The notes beneath the pieces are model-generated. The model saw only the letters and a program-made list of their open reading frames with translations. It searched no databases and was not told the DNA's origin. Made by a program: the position numbers and the translations under genes. This document shows, piece after piece, positions 1 to 11,600 of a stretch of DNA of 17,534 nucleotides. Source of the stretch: Physocladia obscura (Eukaryota; Chytridiomycota; Chytridiomycetes; Chytridiales; Chytriomycetaceae); the NCBI GenBank assembly GCA_027596945.1, contig JADGJH010000516.1, positions 1-17,534 on the forward strand, read 5' to 3'. How positions within the stretch are numbered: position 1 is the first letter of the stretch; every line of letters begins with the position of its first letter.

Positions 1-492
1 ATCCTAGTTTTTAATGAGGTTCATTTTACTACTTTTCACTGTTTCAAATCTGTCATTTTCAGGAAGAAAAAACAAAAATTTTAGAATAACTTTGGCATGC
101 AGAGCTTATTGAAATAAGTGCATAACATCTACTTGCTGTTTTAAATCCATATTTTGGAGGATTTGTTCTCATCATTGTATCCCAACATTTTTCTTGCTTA
201 TCATCAATACGCAAATCCTATTCACCATTTTGTATTCCTTATTTTTCCTTCTTTTTTTCTCTCTTTTTTTTAAAATTATCAGCCATCTTCTTTATTTATT
301 TATTTGTTTATGTCAAAAATCTCAGTAGAAAAAATTTGATTTCACTGAACAGTTTTTTGTCAAGGGGAATAAAGTACAAGGGTTTTAACACCCAATTTTT
401 ATTGATTTTTATACTCCATGGTTGAAACTTATGATATCAAAATTCTGAGGAGAATGCTGAAATGCTGCTGGCAGTTCAGCAACACTGCACCT

Positions 493-913
493 TTAAAGCA
501 CATGGATATTGACTGGGTTGTTTCTGCTAACGTTTTTATGACTAACTGTAAGCGCATAATGCATGCAGTTCCATGCCAAACAGCAGATAAGTTTCAGATA
601 GTATGGTAAACATGAATTTAATGGCTCAAAACTCTGTGTTAATCTGTTGTCTTTTCTACTCAGCCACTTGACAAATTGATACAATAGCATTGCTGACAGC
701 CCAAATACTATGTCTAATCTCTGCAAGAGCTTGCTCCAAGTTTCTTCCCTTCAGTAGTGTAGCAGTTTTGCTGAACATATTGCTGTTCACTGGAAAAGTG
801 GACTCTGTACAGACTCCATACTCACATAAATTAAACTTCTTATTTATTAACTCTTCCCAAAATATGCAGCTCATTTTGCCAGCCTTCCATGAGCCTGGGC
901 AGTTGTGCTTCAT
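493..913 (-). pseudogene. Unassigned coding-like fragment
   Basis: On the minus strand CPGSWKAGKMSCIFWEEL and LLKGRNLEQALAEIRHSIW, ending at 656, read as protein. An overlapping frame continues to 493 with FVKWLSRKDNRLTQSFEPL, which would fit a frameshifted relic. Family unknown. It may be chance in DNA biased away from CpG. Confidence 0.2.
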
Positions 914-1654
914 CCATATAATTGCGCCTGTTTACAATGATTATGGAATAAAGAAGGATATATAACATAACTCACCATCAACTCCAAAACAAAGTACTCC
1001 AGTTACTAAAACAGAGTGAAGAGCAACAGCAGTAGTGCACTTTATGCTTTTGATAAAACACAGGATAAAGTGGAGGGGAGGATTCCAAACATCTCACACA
1101 ATGTTTTGTTTTCCATACTTCCACAATATAAGTGTAGTAACAAACCCAACACTGTGCTCTTCACATTTACTTTCAGCAGTTTTCCTTGTCTAGATATACC
1201 ACTTTTAACAGCATAATTCTTGAGAATTTGGTGAAAATATCTGTAAAAGTGTTCAAATCACCAGATACCATAGTAATAAATTCTCCTGGATTGGAATTGT
1301 AGCTTCAAAGAAGGATCTGCCAGAAGCAAAAATTTGAAGATCCCAAAGTTGTCAGGTATTTTCAGACATGTAATTACTGTGGCTGCTTCATGAGGTGCAG
1401 TATTGCAATGTTTTGTAGATTCCAGAAATAGATTCAGAACAGTATGAAAAATAGGTAATTGACTTGTCTGGTGCTGTTGTACATTTTTTGGTGGTGTGAT
1501 TTGCTCACAAAGAATGGAGATGGAGATATATCAGATGAAATCACAGAAAAATTATACAGCGGCAGTGTGAAATAAATTATATTCAGTTGATATTGCAAAT
1601 GGAGGGAAAGATTAATACTTGAAAATAAAGTTGATGATACTTTAAATATTCAAC

Positions 1655-1706
1655 TGTTATTGAAAAAATATATTGTTGAAGTGTTATTTATTGAAAAAGT
1701 ATATTT
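1655..1706. repeat. Imperfect tandem duplication, A+T-rich
   Basis: The unit TTATTGAAAAA-R-TATATT occurs twice, about 30 bp apart (about 1657-1674 and 1688-1705), with similar spacers ending in TTGAAGT/TTCAAGT. This is low-complexity sequence. Confidence 0.35.
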
Positions 1707-1783
1707 TCAAGTATTATTCTGTTTTTATTGGTTGTTGAAAGAAAACTGAATTTCTGTTGTAAATTTCATATGTGGACTTGGCT

Positions 1784-1841
1784 GGTGGTTTGGTTCATTT
1801 TTGGTGGCATCATTTGGATCAAAAATTTGAACCAAACCACC
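1784..1841. repeat. 14-bp perfect inverted repeat
   Basis: GGTGGTTTGGTTCA at 1784-1797 returns as TGAACCAAACCACC at 1828-1841, with 30 bp between. The surrounding 1,770-2,240 is packed with TTTGG/CCAAA words. It may be the end of a decayed inverted-repeat element. Confidence 0.7.
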
Positions 1842-2175
1842 ATTGGCTTAAACCAAACACATTTTGGTTTTGTGGTTTAGTTTCTTTTTTGGAGGCCTTT
1901 CACTGCCTGGTTCAATTGCCATTATTGGCACAAAGAACAGTGTTTGCTATGCATTTTTTTTGCTGAGGTTGACAATCACTGGTTGTGAATTCAAGTCATT
2001 GGTTGTCAAGACCTATGTTTTGCTTGTACATGTTGATGATTTTGCACATGGATATTTATTTGGTTGCAGTGCAGGCACAAGTTTGGTGTGTTTGCTCTCC
2101 CAGTGGTTTTGCTTTTTGAAGTACAGTGTCAATGCAGCAGTGGCAGTTGTACTTCTTGCATTTCAGCTGGATGTA

Positions 2176-2197
2176 CCTGAACCCAAACTGGTTCAGG
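2176..2197. repeat. 8-bp inverted repeat
   Basis: CCTGAACC and GGTTCAGG separated by 6 bp. It lies inside the CpG-poor open stretch at 1864-2379, for which no function is proposed. Confidence 0.5.
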
Positions 2198-3354
2198 TTG
2201 CTGCTGGTGCCATACAGCAAGAGTTGTGTGAACTTACAGCCCTGGATAAAACAGTAGGCATGATTGCAGAGGTGCTTAGTGAGCACTCTCGCAAACAAGA
2301 CAAAAGGATGCTTATTCAAGGTGACAGATGTCATTTTCAACAAACTTTTCTCAGTATATTTATTGCATTAGGAATATAAAAAATAAAATCCAACTTCCAG
2401 GCTAATTCCCAACTTAGAAGTATAGGAAACTATAGGGATAAATCAAAATAATTCAAAGTAAAAATGTTTTCATTTCAAAAGGAGGTAGTGTTTAAATGCC
2501 TGTGTGTTACCCCATCCCTGCATGGTCTTGGCTCTAGGGGCAACCAAGTGGTGCACCACCAGGTTAAAATATGCAAGACTAAAGGCATTGCAGCACTAGT
2601 TAATGAACAAACAAGTTTGGTTCAATACAGAATCTATTGGGCTGCTGCTGGAAGTGTTTAAATTCCATATAGATAGCTCTCACCACTTCTGCTATTTCAG
2701 TACAGGCATTTATTTTGTTTGTTGCTGTGTTTCCAAAATTGTTCAAAACTAAGTCCAGCTATGTTGTTCTGCCTGTTGGAGAATGCTGTTTGCATCCTGC
2801 AAACAACATAAAATTTTTCAAAACATCTTCAATTTATTAATTCAACTTCAAAACCCAAAGCAAAACAAAAAAAATTAACAAGAAAAACAAAAACATGAAT
2901 AATCAAAAATAACAAAACAAACAGAAAATCAACAAATAAATAAAACCATATACAAAATGTAAATAAACAAATATTTACAAAGATAATTCTTGAATAAAGT
3001 CAAGGTGCTTTGAACAAACTCAACCATCATTTGAGAATCTCATAAATGGTTAGCACCAAAATTAAAAAACATTAAAAAACAATCAGTTCCGTCTGAAGTA
3101 AAGTAAAAATGGAAGATAGGAACAGGTGTAAGGTTCCAGTAAGTTGTAGAAGACTTGTAGTAATATTCCTGGTAGTTGCAATTGCTTGAGTCAACTTATT
3201 CAATACTAAATATCTCAGAACTAAATGATAAGAGTTCAAGATACAAATATGAGTTGAAGTTTAAGTAGAAGTTTAATACTTAATAAAGACTTTTTTTATT
3301 TGATAAGACCAATTCTTAAAAAGAAGAAAAGTTGGGGTTTAAATAGTTTTTGGA

Positions 3355-3385
3355 GTAGAAAGAAAAAGAAAGAAAAAGAATAAAA
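3355..3385. repeat. GAAAGAAAAA purine microsatellite
   Basis: A short run of AGAAAGAAAAAG units within a purine-biased stretch (about 3,240-3,480). Simple sequence; no gene is seen in it. Confidence 0.5.
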
Positions 3386-3582
3386 GACACTTCAAAAGAA
3401 AAATCATTTGAAAGTGGTTGGAAAACAGTTAGAAATTGATTAGAAATCACTTGAATTATTCTTGAGTTGTTGAAAGTAATAGAATGCTTGAGAAATTCTG
3501 GAAAATTCTTTTGAGAAAATTAGATTGAATTTCTAGTTTACATCACAGTCCAAGAACAGCATATATATCTTCAAATCACTAT

Positions 3583-3798
3583 TTAAACTGTGCCAGGATT
3601 GTGAGGGTGACAATCCTCTATTTCTGTTAGTTGCACAGTTTTTGTACACATTTTTTGTCATACACTTTTTTTTTCTTCCAATTCAAGTTTGGTGCTGTAC
3701 ACAATATGTTTTTTAAAAGAAAGGAATAATGTCCTTCTTATACCATTTTGCTGGAGTTCAAATTCTTTCTTTGACAGCTGGTCAAGCTTGTTGATGAC
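3583..3798 (-). pseudogene. Unassigned coding-like fragment
   Basis: The minus strand reads VINKLDQLSKKEFELQQ, then RRTLFLSFKKHIVYSTK, a TGA, and then VQLTEIEDCHPHNPGTV before TAA at 3583. The helical, charged character and the continuity across the one stop suggest a decayed gene, extending an unknown distance upstream in broken frames. No family recognised. Confidence 0.3.
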
Positions 3799-4431
3799 AC
3801 ATTGCATAATTGTCTTCTATTGCATCCATTTTATTTTATTGACTTTTTACAGTCATTAGTTTTTCAATATGCTGCTTAAAACTATATTGTAAGAACTTTG
3901 CATTAGATACAAGTAAATCTCCCAATTTTGGTTTGTTAGCCACCAGCACATAACTATCCATGGCAGTGTCATGCAAATGCTAGGTGAGTGTATATCTCCT
4001 TTGTTTGATTTCCATGACATTTGTTTTGATGACTAACCACAGTCTCAAAACAAATATCTTTTAATTTTTTAACATTTTAAATTTATCCTCTGCCCTAATG
4101 GCATGCAAAGATATTTCCAAAAGTCTGCTGATCCATGACATAAGCCATGCTCTTGCATAAAATAGACCTATTTGATCCTAAATATTGTTCGAAACAAAAC
4201 TTTCAATAAGTGTAGTGTGTGGCAGAGCAATCAAGCACAGTGTGTTTATGTGAAATAAAGAATTGTCTTTTTCTTTCTGTTGGTTACAAACACAGACATA
4301 AAATAACAGACATAATTGTAATATTATTTACTGTCATAAATAGTATATTGAACATTTCCACTATACTGCTGTGTTTTTATACTCCATGGATGGAGTTTTG
4401 GGTCAAGTAGTTCTGTAAGTGTGTTTTGTTG

Positions 4432-4459
4432 TTATTGCATGGCATATGCCATGCAATAA
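4432..4459. repeat. Perfect 28-bp palindrome
   Basis: Arms TTATTGCATGGCAT and ATGCCATGCAATAA meet with no spacer (14 + 14 bp). Just upstream, 4381-4396 is a second short hairpin, ACTCCAT/ATGGAGT with GG between. No gene is readable around it. It could be a fused pair of transposon ends or a dimeric protein-binding site. Confidence 0.85.
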
Positions 4460-5699
4460 ACAAACTACAGTTGTCATTTCTTCATTCTCTGGGAATGATA
4501 AAATAATATGAAAAATTACTTTTATAATGAACTAAAAACATGAAAATTATCATATTATGTCTGGAGAATAAATCAATCAATTTCTTTAATGGGTATAGGA
4601 ATAAAAATGATATTAGGACTTATTTGGGTTTCGAATGTACTTCTCCACAGAGTAATGCAAACTTCAACACATTTGAACACTAACTTTACCATCTATATCC
4701 AAATCTTTCCACTTCAAGTCTCTCAAATTGGTTTGCTAACACTTGACATGAATTGTTTGATTTGAAACTGTGTGATTTGATGAAAAAATAAAAAGAGTTG
4801 AAGTAACATAATATACCTTTTCTGTGAAAATCTTGTGGGAAAATCTTTGAAATGTTCTGCATTTTGTTTTTTTTTTCTCCCCAGAAATGTTGTGTTGTTG
4901 GCTGACGACATAAAAAAAAGTGACAATCTTTTCAGCTCCAAATAAATTTCCTTTGGGAGAATTGCTGAAAAATTGAACCCTAGCTCTTTGACAATTTTGA
5001 GTTTGTTTGAGATATGTCAGAAATTGTATCCTTACAAAGGAGAGGAGATATTGCAATGAATGGTGTGTAAAATTAATAATATGAAACTGAAACTAAATAA
5101 TATTTAAAATCAGCAAAAGGAGTTTAAGTTTACTTCTTTGCTTCAGTTATACCATAGTCAAAATTACACTGAACTGACTTTGTTGCCACAATCAATAAGG
5201 GAACTTGGTGTGATGTGACAGATACAGTTTTACAAGATTTGGAGAAAGTGCATGCAAAAAAAAAGTATAAACATATAAGCTACAATAAAAGTTTATGTTC
5301 TTTTTGATAAAACAACTGGCTGTTTAGGAGCATCAATAACACTTGGAACATGCATGTTCAACTCATATACAAAAGAAGATATCATTGTTATTAGTTCCAT
5401 TATTGTGATTCTTGCCAATAATCCACAGCAAGCTTAAATTTGTGAGCACTGTGATGCAACTGCAGAATTGAACTGTCATATTTGTTTCCATCAAACAGGC
5501 ACCTTTCAGACTTGTTATGATCCTGTTATTTACCAAACCTTGTTTCACACACTGCAAATACTGGACATGTGATTGATTCCACAAATTCACAACATACTGC
5601 TCTAAGCAAGGTTTAAAATTTTAGCCATAAACAAATTTCCAAACTTTAAATTAAGACTGTGGAAATTTTATCCAAATCAGCAATGCATTGTGGAAATAC

Positions 5700-6430
5700 T
5701 ACATGCAGAATGAAAAAAATAGCAAAGAGGAATGAGAGGCAAGAGAGAGAATAGCTAAGGAAGGAAGAGAAGATAGGGATTCATGGGAAAAAGCAGCAGC
5801 AGAGAAAAGGGAAAGGGAGCAACAAATGGAGATCAAATGGAAGTAGAGAGCACAGAGAGGAGTGCAAATTGGAGATGGTGTACCTTCTTTTTTTTTTTTG
5901 GGGTCCCTTCCCCTTCAAGCTGCTGCTCAGACTTAAAATCATTATTGAAAGTAAACTCTCTAACTAAAGCCCATCTCCAGACCTTGAAGTTGATGTCTAA
6001 GTGCCTGACAGCTTAACGCACCTCAGTGCACTAATTGCAGCCCATTAGAAACCATTGCCCTCCTCTATTGAATATTTCCCCCACTCTGACGCCTTCCACC
6101 AGCATCTCCTCACTTGTTATCCTAGCAATCTGGTGTTTATTCTAGGCTCCCTTCAAATATCTCTACCAGCCCTGCTTCTGTAATCTTGCTCCCTCCAATT
6201 CCTGTCACTTTGCTGCTTTCAGGAGGCCATCTGAAATCGTCTTGAGCTATTTCTTCCAATTCTGTTATCCTCACTCCACTGGCTCCTCATGGATTTAGTT
6301 GAAAGTATTCAGTATTGGAGTCTTCACAAATTGTTACCACCAACCATGTGACATTAACAGAGTCTGCTCAAGGAATCTATGTACAAGTCAGAAAGTACCC
6401 AGATTGATCACACACTAACAGCACATTCAC
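5700..6430. other. Purine-rich then pyrimidine-rich block, no gene
   Basis: About 5,700-5,870 is purine-rich. In one plus frame it reads as a charged helix (EARERIAKEGREDRDSWEKA) with stops around it, the sort of segment found in transposon-borne proteins. An 11-T run follows (5888-5898), and 5,900-6,350 is C+T-rich with many CCTCC/CTCC words. This could be the 5' part of the pogo-type element that follows, but no terminal repeat was identified. Confidence 0.3.
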
Positions 6431-7674
6431 AAATACAGAAGGAGAAGCATTTATTCTGTTTTTACACACCCGAGCCTTGTCCCACCACCAAATGAAACAG
6501 CCAGACTTCATTAAACTTGTCACAAAATATTATCAACAGGTCTATGGTGATCCTGATTGGAAAGCTGTCACCTGGTATTGGAGTTTTCTGTGCTGACACA
6601 AAAATGTGGTTAGCAAAAAATACCTGAAAGCAATTACAGTTGCATGAACCAATCCAACTACTATTACAGAGATCAAGCATTGGCTACTTGGGTTTGAGCA
6701 ACCGATTGCTGAGTAAGGCTACAGTTTACAAAACATAATGAATGTGATGAAATCAAACTACAGAATGATAACTCACAGTCAAACGGCCTTGTAGCTTAAT
6801 CAATTGAATGTCCTAACAAGCTATGGGGAGGGAGAGGTCTGTTTGTCAGCTTCATTCCATTTGTAACAGCCAGTGGTGAGTATATTGTAGATGTTTTTGT
6901 TATACTGATGACATATAGAAACATCATTTTACCTGAATCCAAAACAAGATTGCGCTGAGACAACATTGCTCCAACCTTTATCATGTACAGTGATTCTGGC
7001 TACTTGATGGAGACACAATGAAAACCTATTTTGGAAGAGTTAAACTGGTTTGGGAAAATTATCACCTTGGCCTTACCCCTGTTTTAATTTGTGATAATCT
7101 TGGCATTCACAAAACACTGGACATACTTACCCTATGTTTTAAGACTGGTATTGACAACCACCAAATGCAATGCATTTTCTAGTCTCTGGATTTGTTAATA
7201 TTCAGTAAGATGAAAAACAAGATGTGTCAACTAAGACAAAGAATCTCAACAGAAACTCTCACTAAACTTGGTGAGGAACTTATCTTAATTGCTCTAGAAG
7301 CTTGGTCATGTCTTTCAGAGAAGATTACAGTGTTGTCTTTTGAGGATACAGGAATATATTTGTTTGATGCAAAAAAAATTACTAATGCAGCCATGGCAAA
7401 CACTAACATGATCTCACCTCAACAAAAAACTGGTTGAGCCAAGGCAGAAGCAATTTTGGAGAAGAAAGAAAAGAAAATTAGCAAAACTTGAGCAGGAGAC
7501 TGCTTAGTTAATGAAAAAAGTGACAAAACAATGTTTGGGAAAATAAAAAATGAACAATGTACTGTCAAATACCACAAAGGAACCAAATGATTTCTTTGTC
7601 TGGTTTGTGATGTATTTCAACTATGATATCACAATAAGGACCAATTGAAAACTCACAATGAAAGTTGCAAGTAA
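6430..7674 (+). pseudogene. pogo-type (DDE_1) transposase relic
   Basis: The plus strand reads, across stops and frameshifts, like a pogo/Tigger-class transposase. From about 6492: FIKLVTKYYQQVYGDPDWKA, then W-SFL, KKYLKAITVA and ITEIKHWLLGF. A C-D-E at 6743-6751 fits the first catalytic Asp. PFVTASGEYIVDVFVI follows, then VLICDNLGIH with Asp at 7093-7095, and S-L-D-L-L at 7183-7197 with Asp at 7189-7191, 31 residues after the second. A C-terminal C-x2-C...H-x6-H zinc-finger-like remnant ends at TAA 7672. In-frame TGA stops (6594, 6645) sit where Arg is expected, as if from CGA. The reading frame changes between about 6,700 and 7,020, so the gene is dead. Confidence 0.72.
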
Positions 7675-8193
7675 TTTGGTTAATTTATTTTAATATTTTC
7701 CTTTTATTTGGAAGAATCTATCCTTTCTGGTATTATTATTTCAAATAAAAAATATCTTTATGTTTATTTTCAACTTTCATAAGCCATTGGTTGTGTTGTA
7801 ATAAGGTTGCAAAGACATTTTTGTGCTGTTTGGAATAAACAAATTTGTTCAGATTTGTACATCCACTCACTGTACACAAAATTATTCTTGAGATTATTTT
7901 AAATTTGTATTAATGTCACTAATTCAATAGAGATTTTCCAAAATCTAGGTTGTGCAGGCACTCATCTACAAGCAAGTACATTTTATCTCTACTTCAAACA
8001 TTTTTACTCATAACAACATTTTTTCAAGAAATTCACAAATGTATTACTGTTATATACTCTTACAAGCACAGTTTATGTTCACCATTTTTTACTTCAAATA
8101 TAATATTTTGATTACCAATCATACAACAACCAACCCTTGCCTACAATGCATTCTTGACTCGCACAGCTTTTTATCAGTTACCTTTAACCTCTT
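7675..8193. other. Intergenic, nothing recognised
   Basis: A+T-rich spacer between the pogo-type relic and the region downstream of the receptor. One plus-strand open stretch (7952-8218) is composed of random-looking hydrophobic and polar residues and has no family likeness. Confidence 0.5.
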
Positions 8194-8562
8194 CACAGGA
8201 CCAGTGCCTTACCTGTAGATAGAGTAGTGCAACTTTAAAGGAAAGGAGCTGTTTATACAAGCAGGTTAGTGAGTATAAATCTCAAGCATGGGAGCATTAA
8301 AACATTGACAAGAAGCAGCACACACCTTACACAAGAAAAAAGGTTGATCAAGGGGAAAAATCATTGAACAACAATCATCCAGATTTCTAGAACTTACTTT
8401 GATCTTCACTTGCATGTCACTTACCAGACAAGCTTTGGATTCACCAATTGTGTGCTTGAGGGAGAGTGTTGGCACTATAGAACTGCTGTACAAGCTGCTA
8501 TACAAATTCAAATGGCGAAAAACAGAATTGTCAATAAATAGAAATTTTTTATCCAAAAACAT
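8194..8562 (-). other. Speculative small spliced gene or transcript
   Basis: The minus strand has several good donor-like sites in a short span: GTAAGT at 8424, GTAAGT at 8396, and GTAAGG at 8212. One model is ATG at 8562, a 46-codon exon to 8425, a 176-bp intron, a 36-nt exon 8248-8213 bounded by AAACAG and CTACAG, and another intron beginning at 8212. All phases are 0. The product would be short, with no known family. It lies about 100 bp past the receptor stop on the same strand, so it could instead be part of a long 3' UTR or a decayed gene end. Confidence 0.15.
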
Positions 8563-8643
8563 TGTTACTTGTAACTTTAGATAAACGCACCTTCAGAGAA
8601 CCTTTGCATTGACTCCTGGACCTCTAACAACAGAATGTCATTA

Positions 8644-8649
8644 TTTATT
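8644..8649 (-). promoter_or_regulatory. Polyadenylation signal AATAAA downstream of the receptor
   Basis: AATAAA on the minus strand, 13 nt past the TAG stop at 8662-8664. It is the canonical hexamer and is close enough that a short 3' UTR is likely. In this A+T-rich setting a chance match cannot be excluded. Confidence 0.4.
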
Positions 8650-8661
8650 TAAAAAATTTTG

Positions 8662-11600
8662 CTAAATTTCAAATATAGCATCATTGACACGAATTGCAAA
8701 AACTTTTTGACCCAAAAGAGTATTAAAAGCAATGTACTCTCCTTGTGAAATCTGTTCTCTTATTGCAAATTGCGAACGATATTCTGCAGGCAGCCACATG
8801 CACCGTTTGTCATGTTTTTCAATCCATCCACTGTTTGAGTTGAATACAAGCTCTTTGGATGCGTCTTTGTGAAATAAATCATCAGTGTCGCGATTATATT
8901 TGGTCCAGCTTGCAGAATTCCAGAAAGTGTGAAGCTTTTGAATATCAGAAACTCGAAGAACATTCCCATTTTCAGAAAAAAGCAAAAATTGAACACCTTT
9001 TGCCGTCATTGATGGTGAAATAGTGTAGATCAATGAAAATGTAGCCGTTTCCCAAATTTTAACAGTACCATCACCACAACCTGTTGCAAGAACACTACTA
9101 TCTGGAGAAAATGCGAGAGCAGTTGCATAGCCAGTATGGTTTGATAGTGTTGACAACTCAATTCCATCAAGATTCCAAATTTTTACTGTACAATCATAAG
9201 ATGCTGATGCCAAGAGTTTACTGTTTGGAGAAAAGCACAAAGCACTAATGCCTTTAAGATGTCCATATATGGAATGCAAGAGAGTATTGTGTTTAGAAAG
9301 ACTCCAAATCTTAAATTTTGGGTCAGAACCTGATGATGCAAGATAACAGCCATCAGCTGATATGCAAATAGGGCGTACACTATAGGCATGACCATCAATA
9401 GTTGCCACTAATTTGTAAGTCTGTGAGTCTTGATTAATACTCCATATTTTCATTGACTTGTCAACTGATGCCGTAACAAGTGTTTTTCCGTGGAACAAAA
9501 CAAAAGTTACATGTTCAAAATGCTCGTCCAAGACCAAAAACGGGTTCTTATCCAATTTGTTTAATTGCCAAATGTTTACACTATTTCCAGAAGTGGATGC
9601 AAGAGTTTTTCCGTCTATAGAGAAGCAAAGCGACAAAACAGGAGACTTTCCATGCAATACTGATAACAGTTTTGGCTCTGCTTCGGAGATATTCCAGATT
9701 TTTACATGCCCATCATTTGTTGCTGCTGCCACAAGATGACCATCCGATGACCAACGAACCATGTGAACGCAATCTTCAAATCCATTAATTGTCATTGTCA
9801 ATTTCGCATCTCCATTTTTAAAGCTCCATAGACGCACCGTTTGATCCCAAGACGAAGTCGCAAACAGTTTGCCATCAGGCGAAAATTGTACTGAATTAAT
9901 TCCATCAGTATGTCCTTTAGCAATTGTGGTAATCAGCAAGTATTCTTGTGCGTCCCACAATCGAATTGTACGATCCCACGATGTAGAAACAATAATCTTG
10001 CTATCTGGAGAAAATTGACATGAACTAACGCCATCACTATGCCCAGATAAAGTTGCCACCAATTCTCCAAAATTCTGTATCTCAAAGCTCCAAATTTTTA
10101 TTGTGTGGTCAAAGGAGCCAGAAGCCAGTTTTTTTCCATCGGGAGAAAATGAAACAAAGTAAATATGAGAAAAGTGGCCTTCCAATGTTTTTACAAGATC
10201 GTAAGTTGATCCATCGACAAAAGACCAAATTTTGACTGTCATATCATTTGAACAAGAAGCTAGGTACCTTCCATCAATTGAAATTGCGACGCAATTCACA
10301 TTGTCCCAATGCCCTGTTTAATGCTTCAATCAAACCTTTCATTATTTTTTTAATTAATTTAGCACTAACCAGTATATGGTGCAGCATTGAGTTTGTCTCT
10401 TCGAATCCAATCCTTTCGATCTACCCATTCATCATTTAATCCCAATAGCACTTTTGGTACATTTTCATAATTTCCATAAACACGGGCCAGAGAGCTTTTT
10501 GATGGAATGAATGGAAATCCACTTTGATAAATATGCAAAGGGTTGTATACAAAAGGTACGCTTTGTGAATCGCAAAGTTTGAGAAAATCTGAGAATAACG
10601 ACGTAACTAATTCTGTTGAACCTTCTTTCGCTGTTTCAATAACTGTAAGCACTGAATCAACCATTGGTTTGATTTGATCATACGTTTCCAAAAGAATTAG
10701 TGCTTCTGTCCAGTGGCCAAGATGAACCAGGACAAATTCGTCTAAAAGAGTGGAAATATGCTCTGCATTGATGTTATCACCTGATAAGTGCTTCGTCCAG
10801 TATCTGCAGGCATAAGAAAGTACTGGGTTATACAAATGCGACCATTCTGATGGTTTAATTTTTTCAGGAAGCTTGTTCATTGTAATTCCGGTATAGTCGC
10901 GTTTCAGCGATGTATTCATTACTTTGAGTGAAAGTCGCAAAATAATTTCATCAATATCTGCAAGGTTGATTAAGTATTTTGGATCTTTGCATCTGTTAGG
11001 ATCCACCAAAAAATCTGCAAAACTCTTATGGATGAGTGAGACAAAGTCTGTTTGCGGATCGATGATAAGAACTGATCGAATCTGATCGAAGTTGCAAGTT
11101 TAATGTTTGAAAAATATAAAGTTGAAGCAAACAGAATGCCTCACTTTTGCCAACACGCCGCCCACGTAAGAAGGATCAATATCCATAAATAAAGCTATTG
11201 AATCTTGAGTCATCAGCTCATTCAGTCCAAGAATAAACCCAATCACGATGCGAAATTCCTCGGAGTTGACGCGAGATTTTTTCAAAGCATGCAAGTACAT
11301 ATTGTCCAACCCATCGCCAAACGATGAAATCTCTGACAAAATGTTTTCTGCCGGGACAGTTTCTAGTAGGTCCATAACAATACGCGCGAAAATAAAGACA
11401 CCTTCAGATTTTTCAAGTATTTCACTTGAACATTGAATCAGCATCTTTTCACTCATTACATATTCTTTTGGGAAATACTTGCGTAATTGGTGTCGAATAT
11501 AAATGTCAATATCATTCTTGTTCTCAATACTAGTGGGTAAAAGCATATCACTTTTTATGTATGCCATTGTTTCATAAATGTCGATGTCAGGTCTTCCTGT

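Larger units (their letters stand above)
1..5700. other. CpG-depleted, A+T-rich intergenic DNA without intact genes
   Basis: Apart from the weak relics and repeats listed separately, no intact gene is visible here. The longest open stretch (1864-2379, +) has no recognisable domain. About 2,810-2,990 is A-rich with AAACAAA words. About 4,720-5,060 has overlapping minus-strand open frames of low complexity. TG and CA are very frequent and CG almost missing, as expected of old transposon DNA. Confidence 0.6.

Noticed and set aside
1864..2379. 171-codon open frame on the plus strand, the longest outside the receptor
   Set aside because: Hydrophobic and low-complexity, with no motif. Loss of CGA and of other CpG-containing codons biases open frames here, and the opposite strand is also open, so chance is likely.
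4723..5056. Two overlapping minus-strand frames (72 and 106 codons)
   Set aside because: Low-complexity, Phe/Lys/Gln-rich, no motif and no splice context. Kept only as unassigned A+T-rich DNA.
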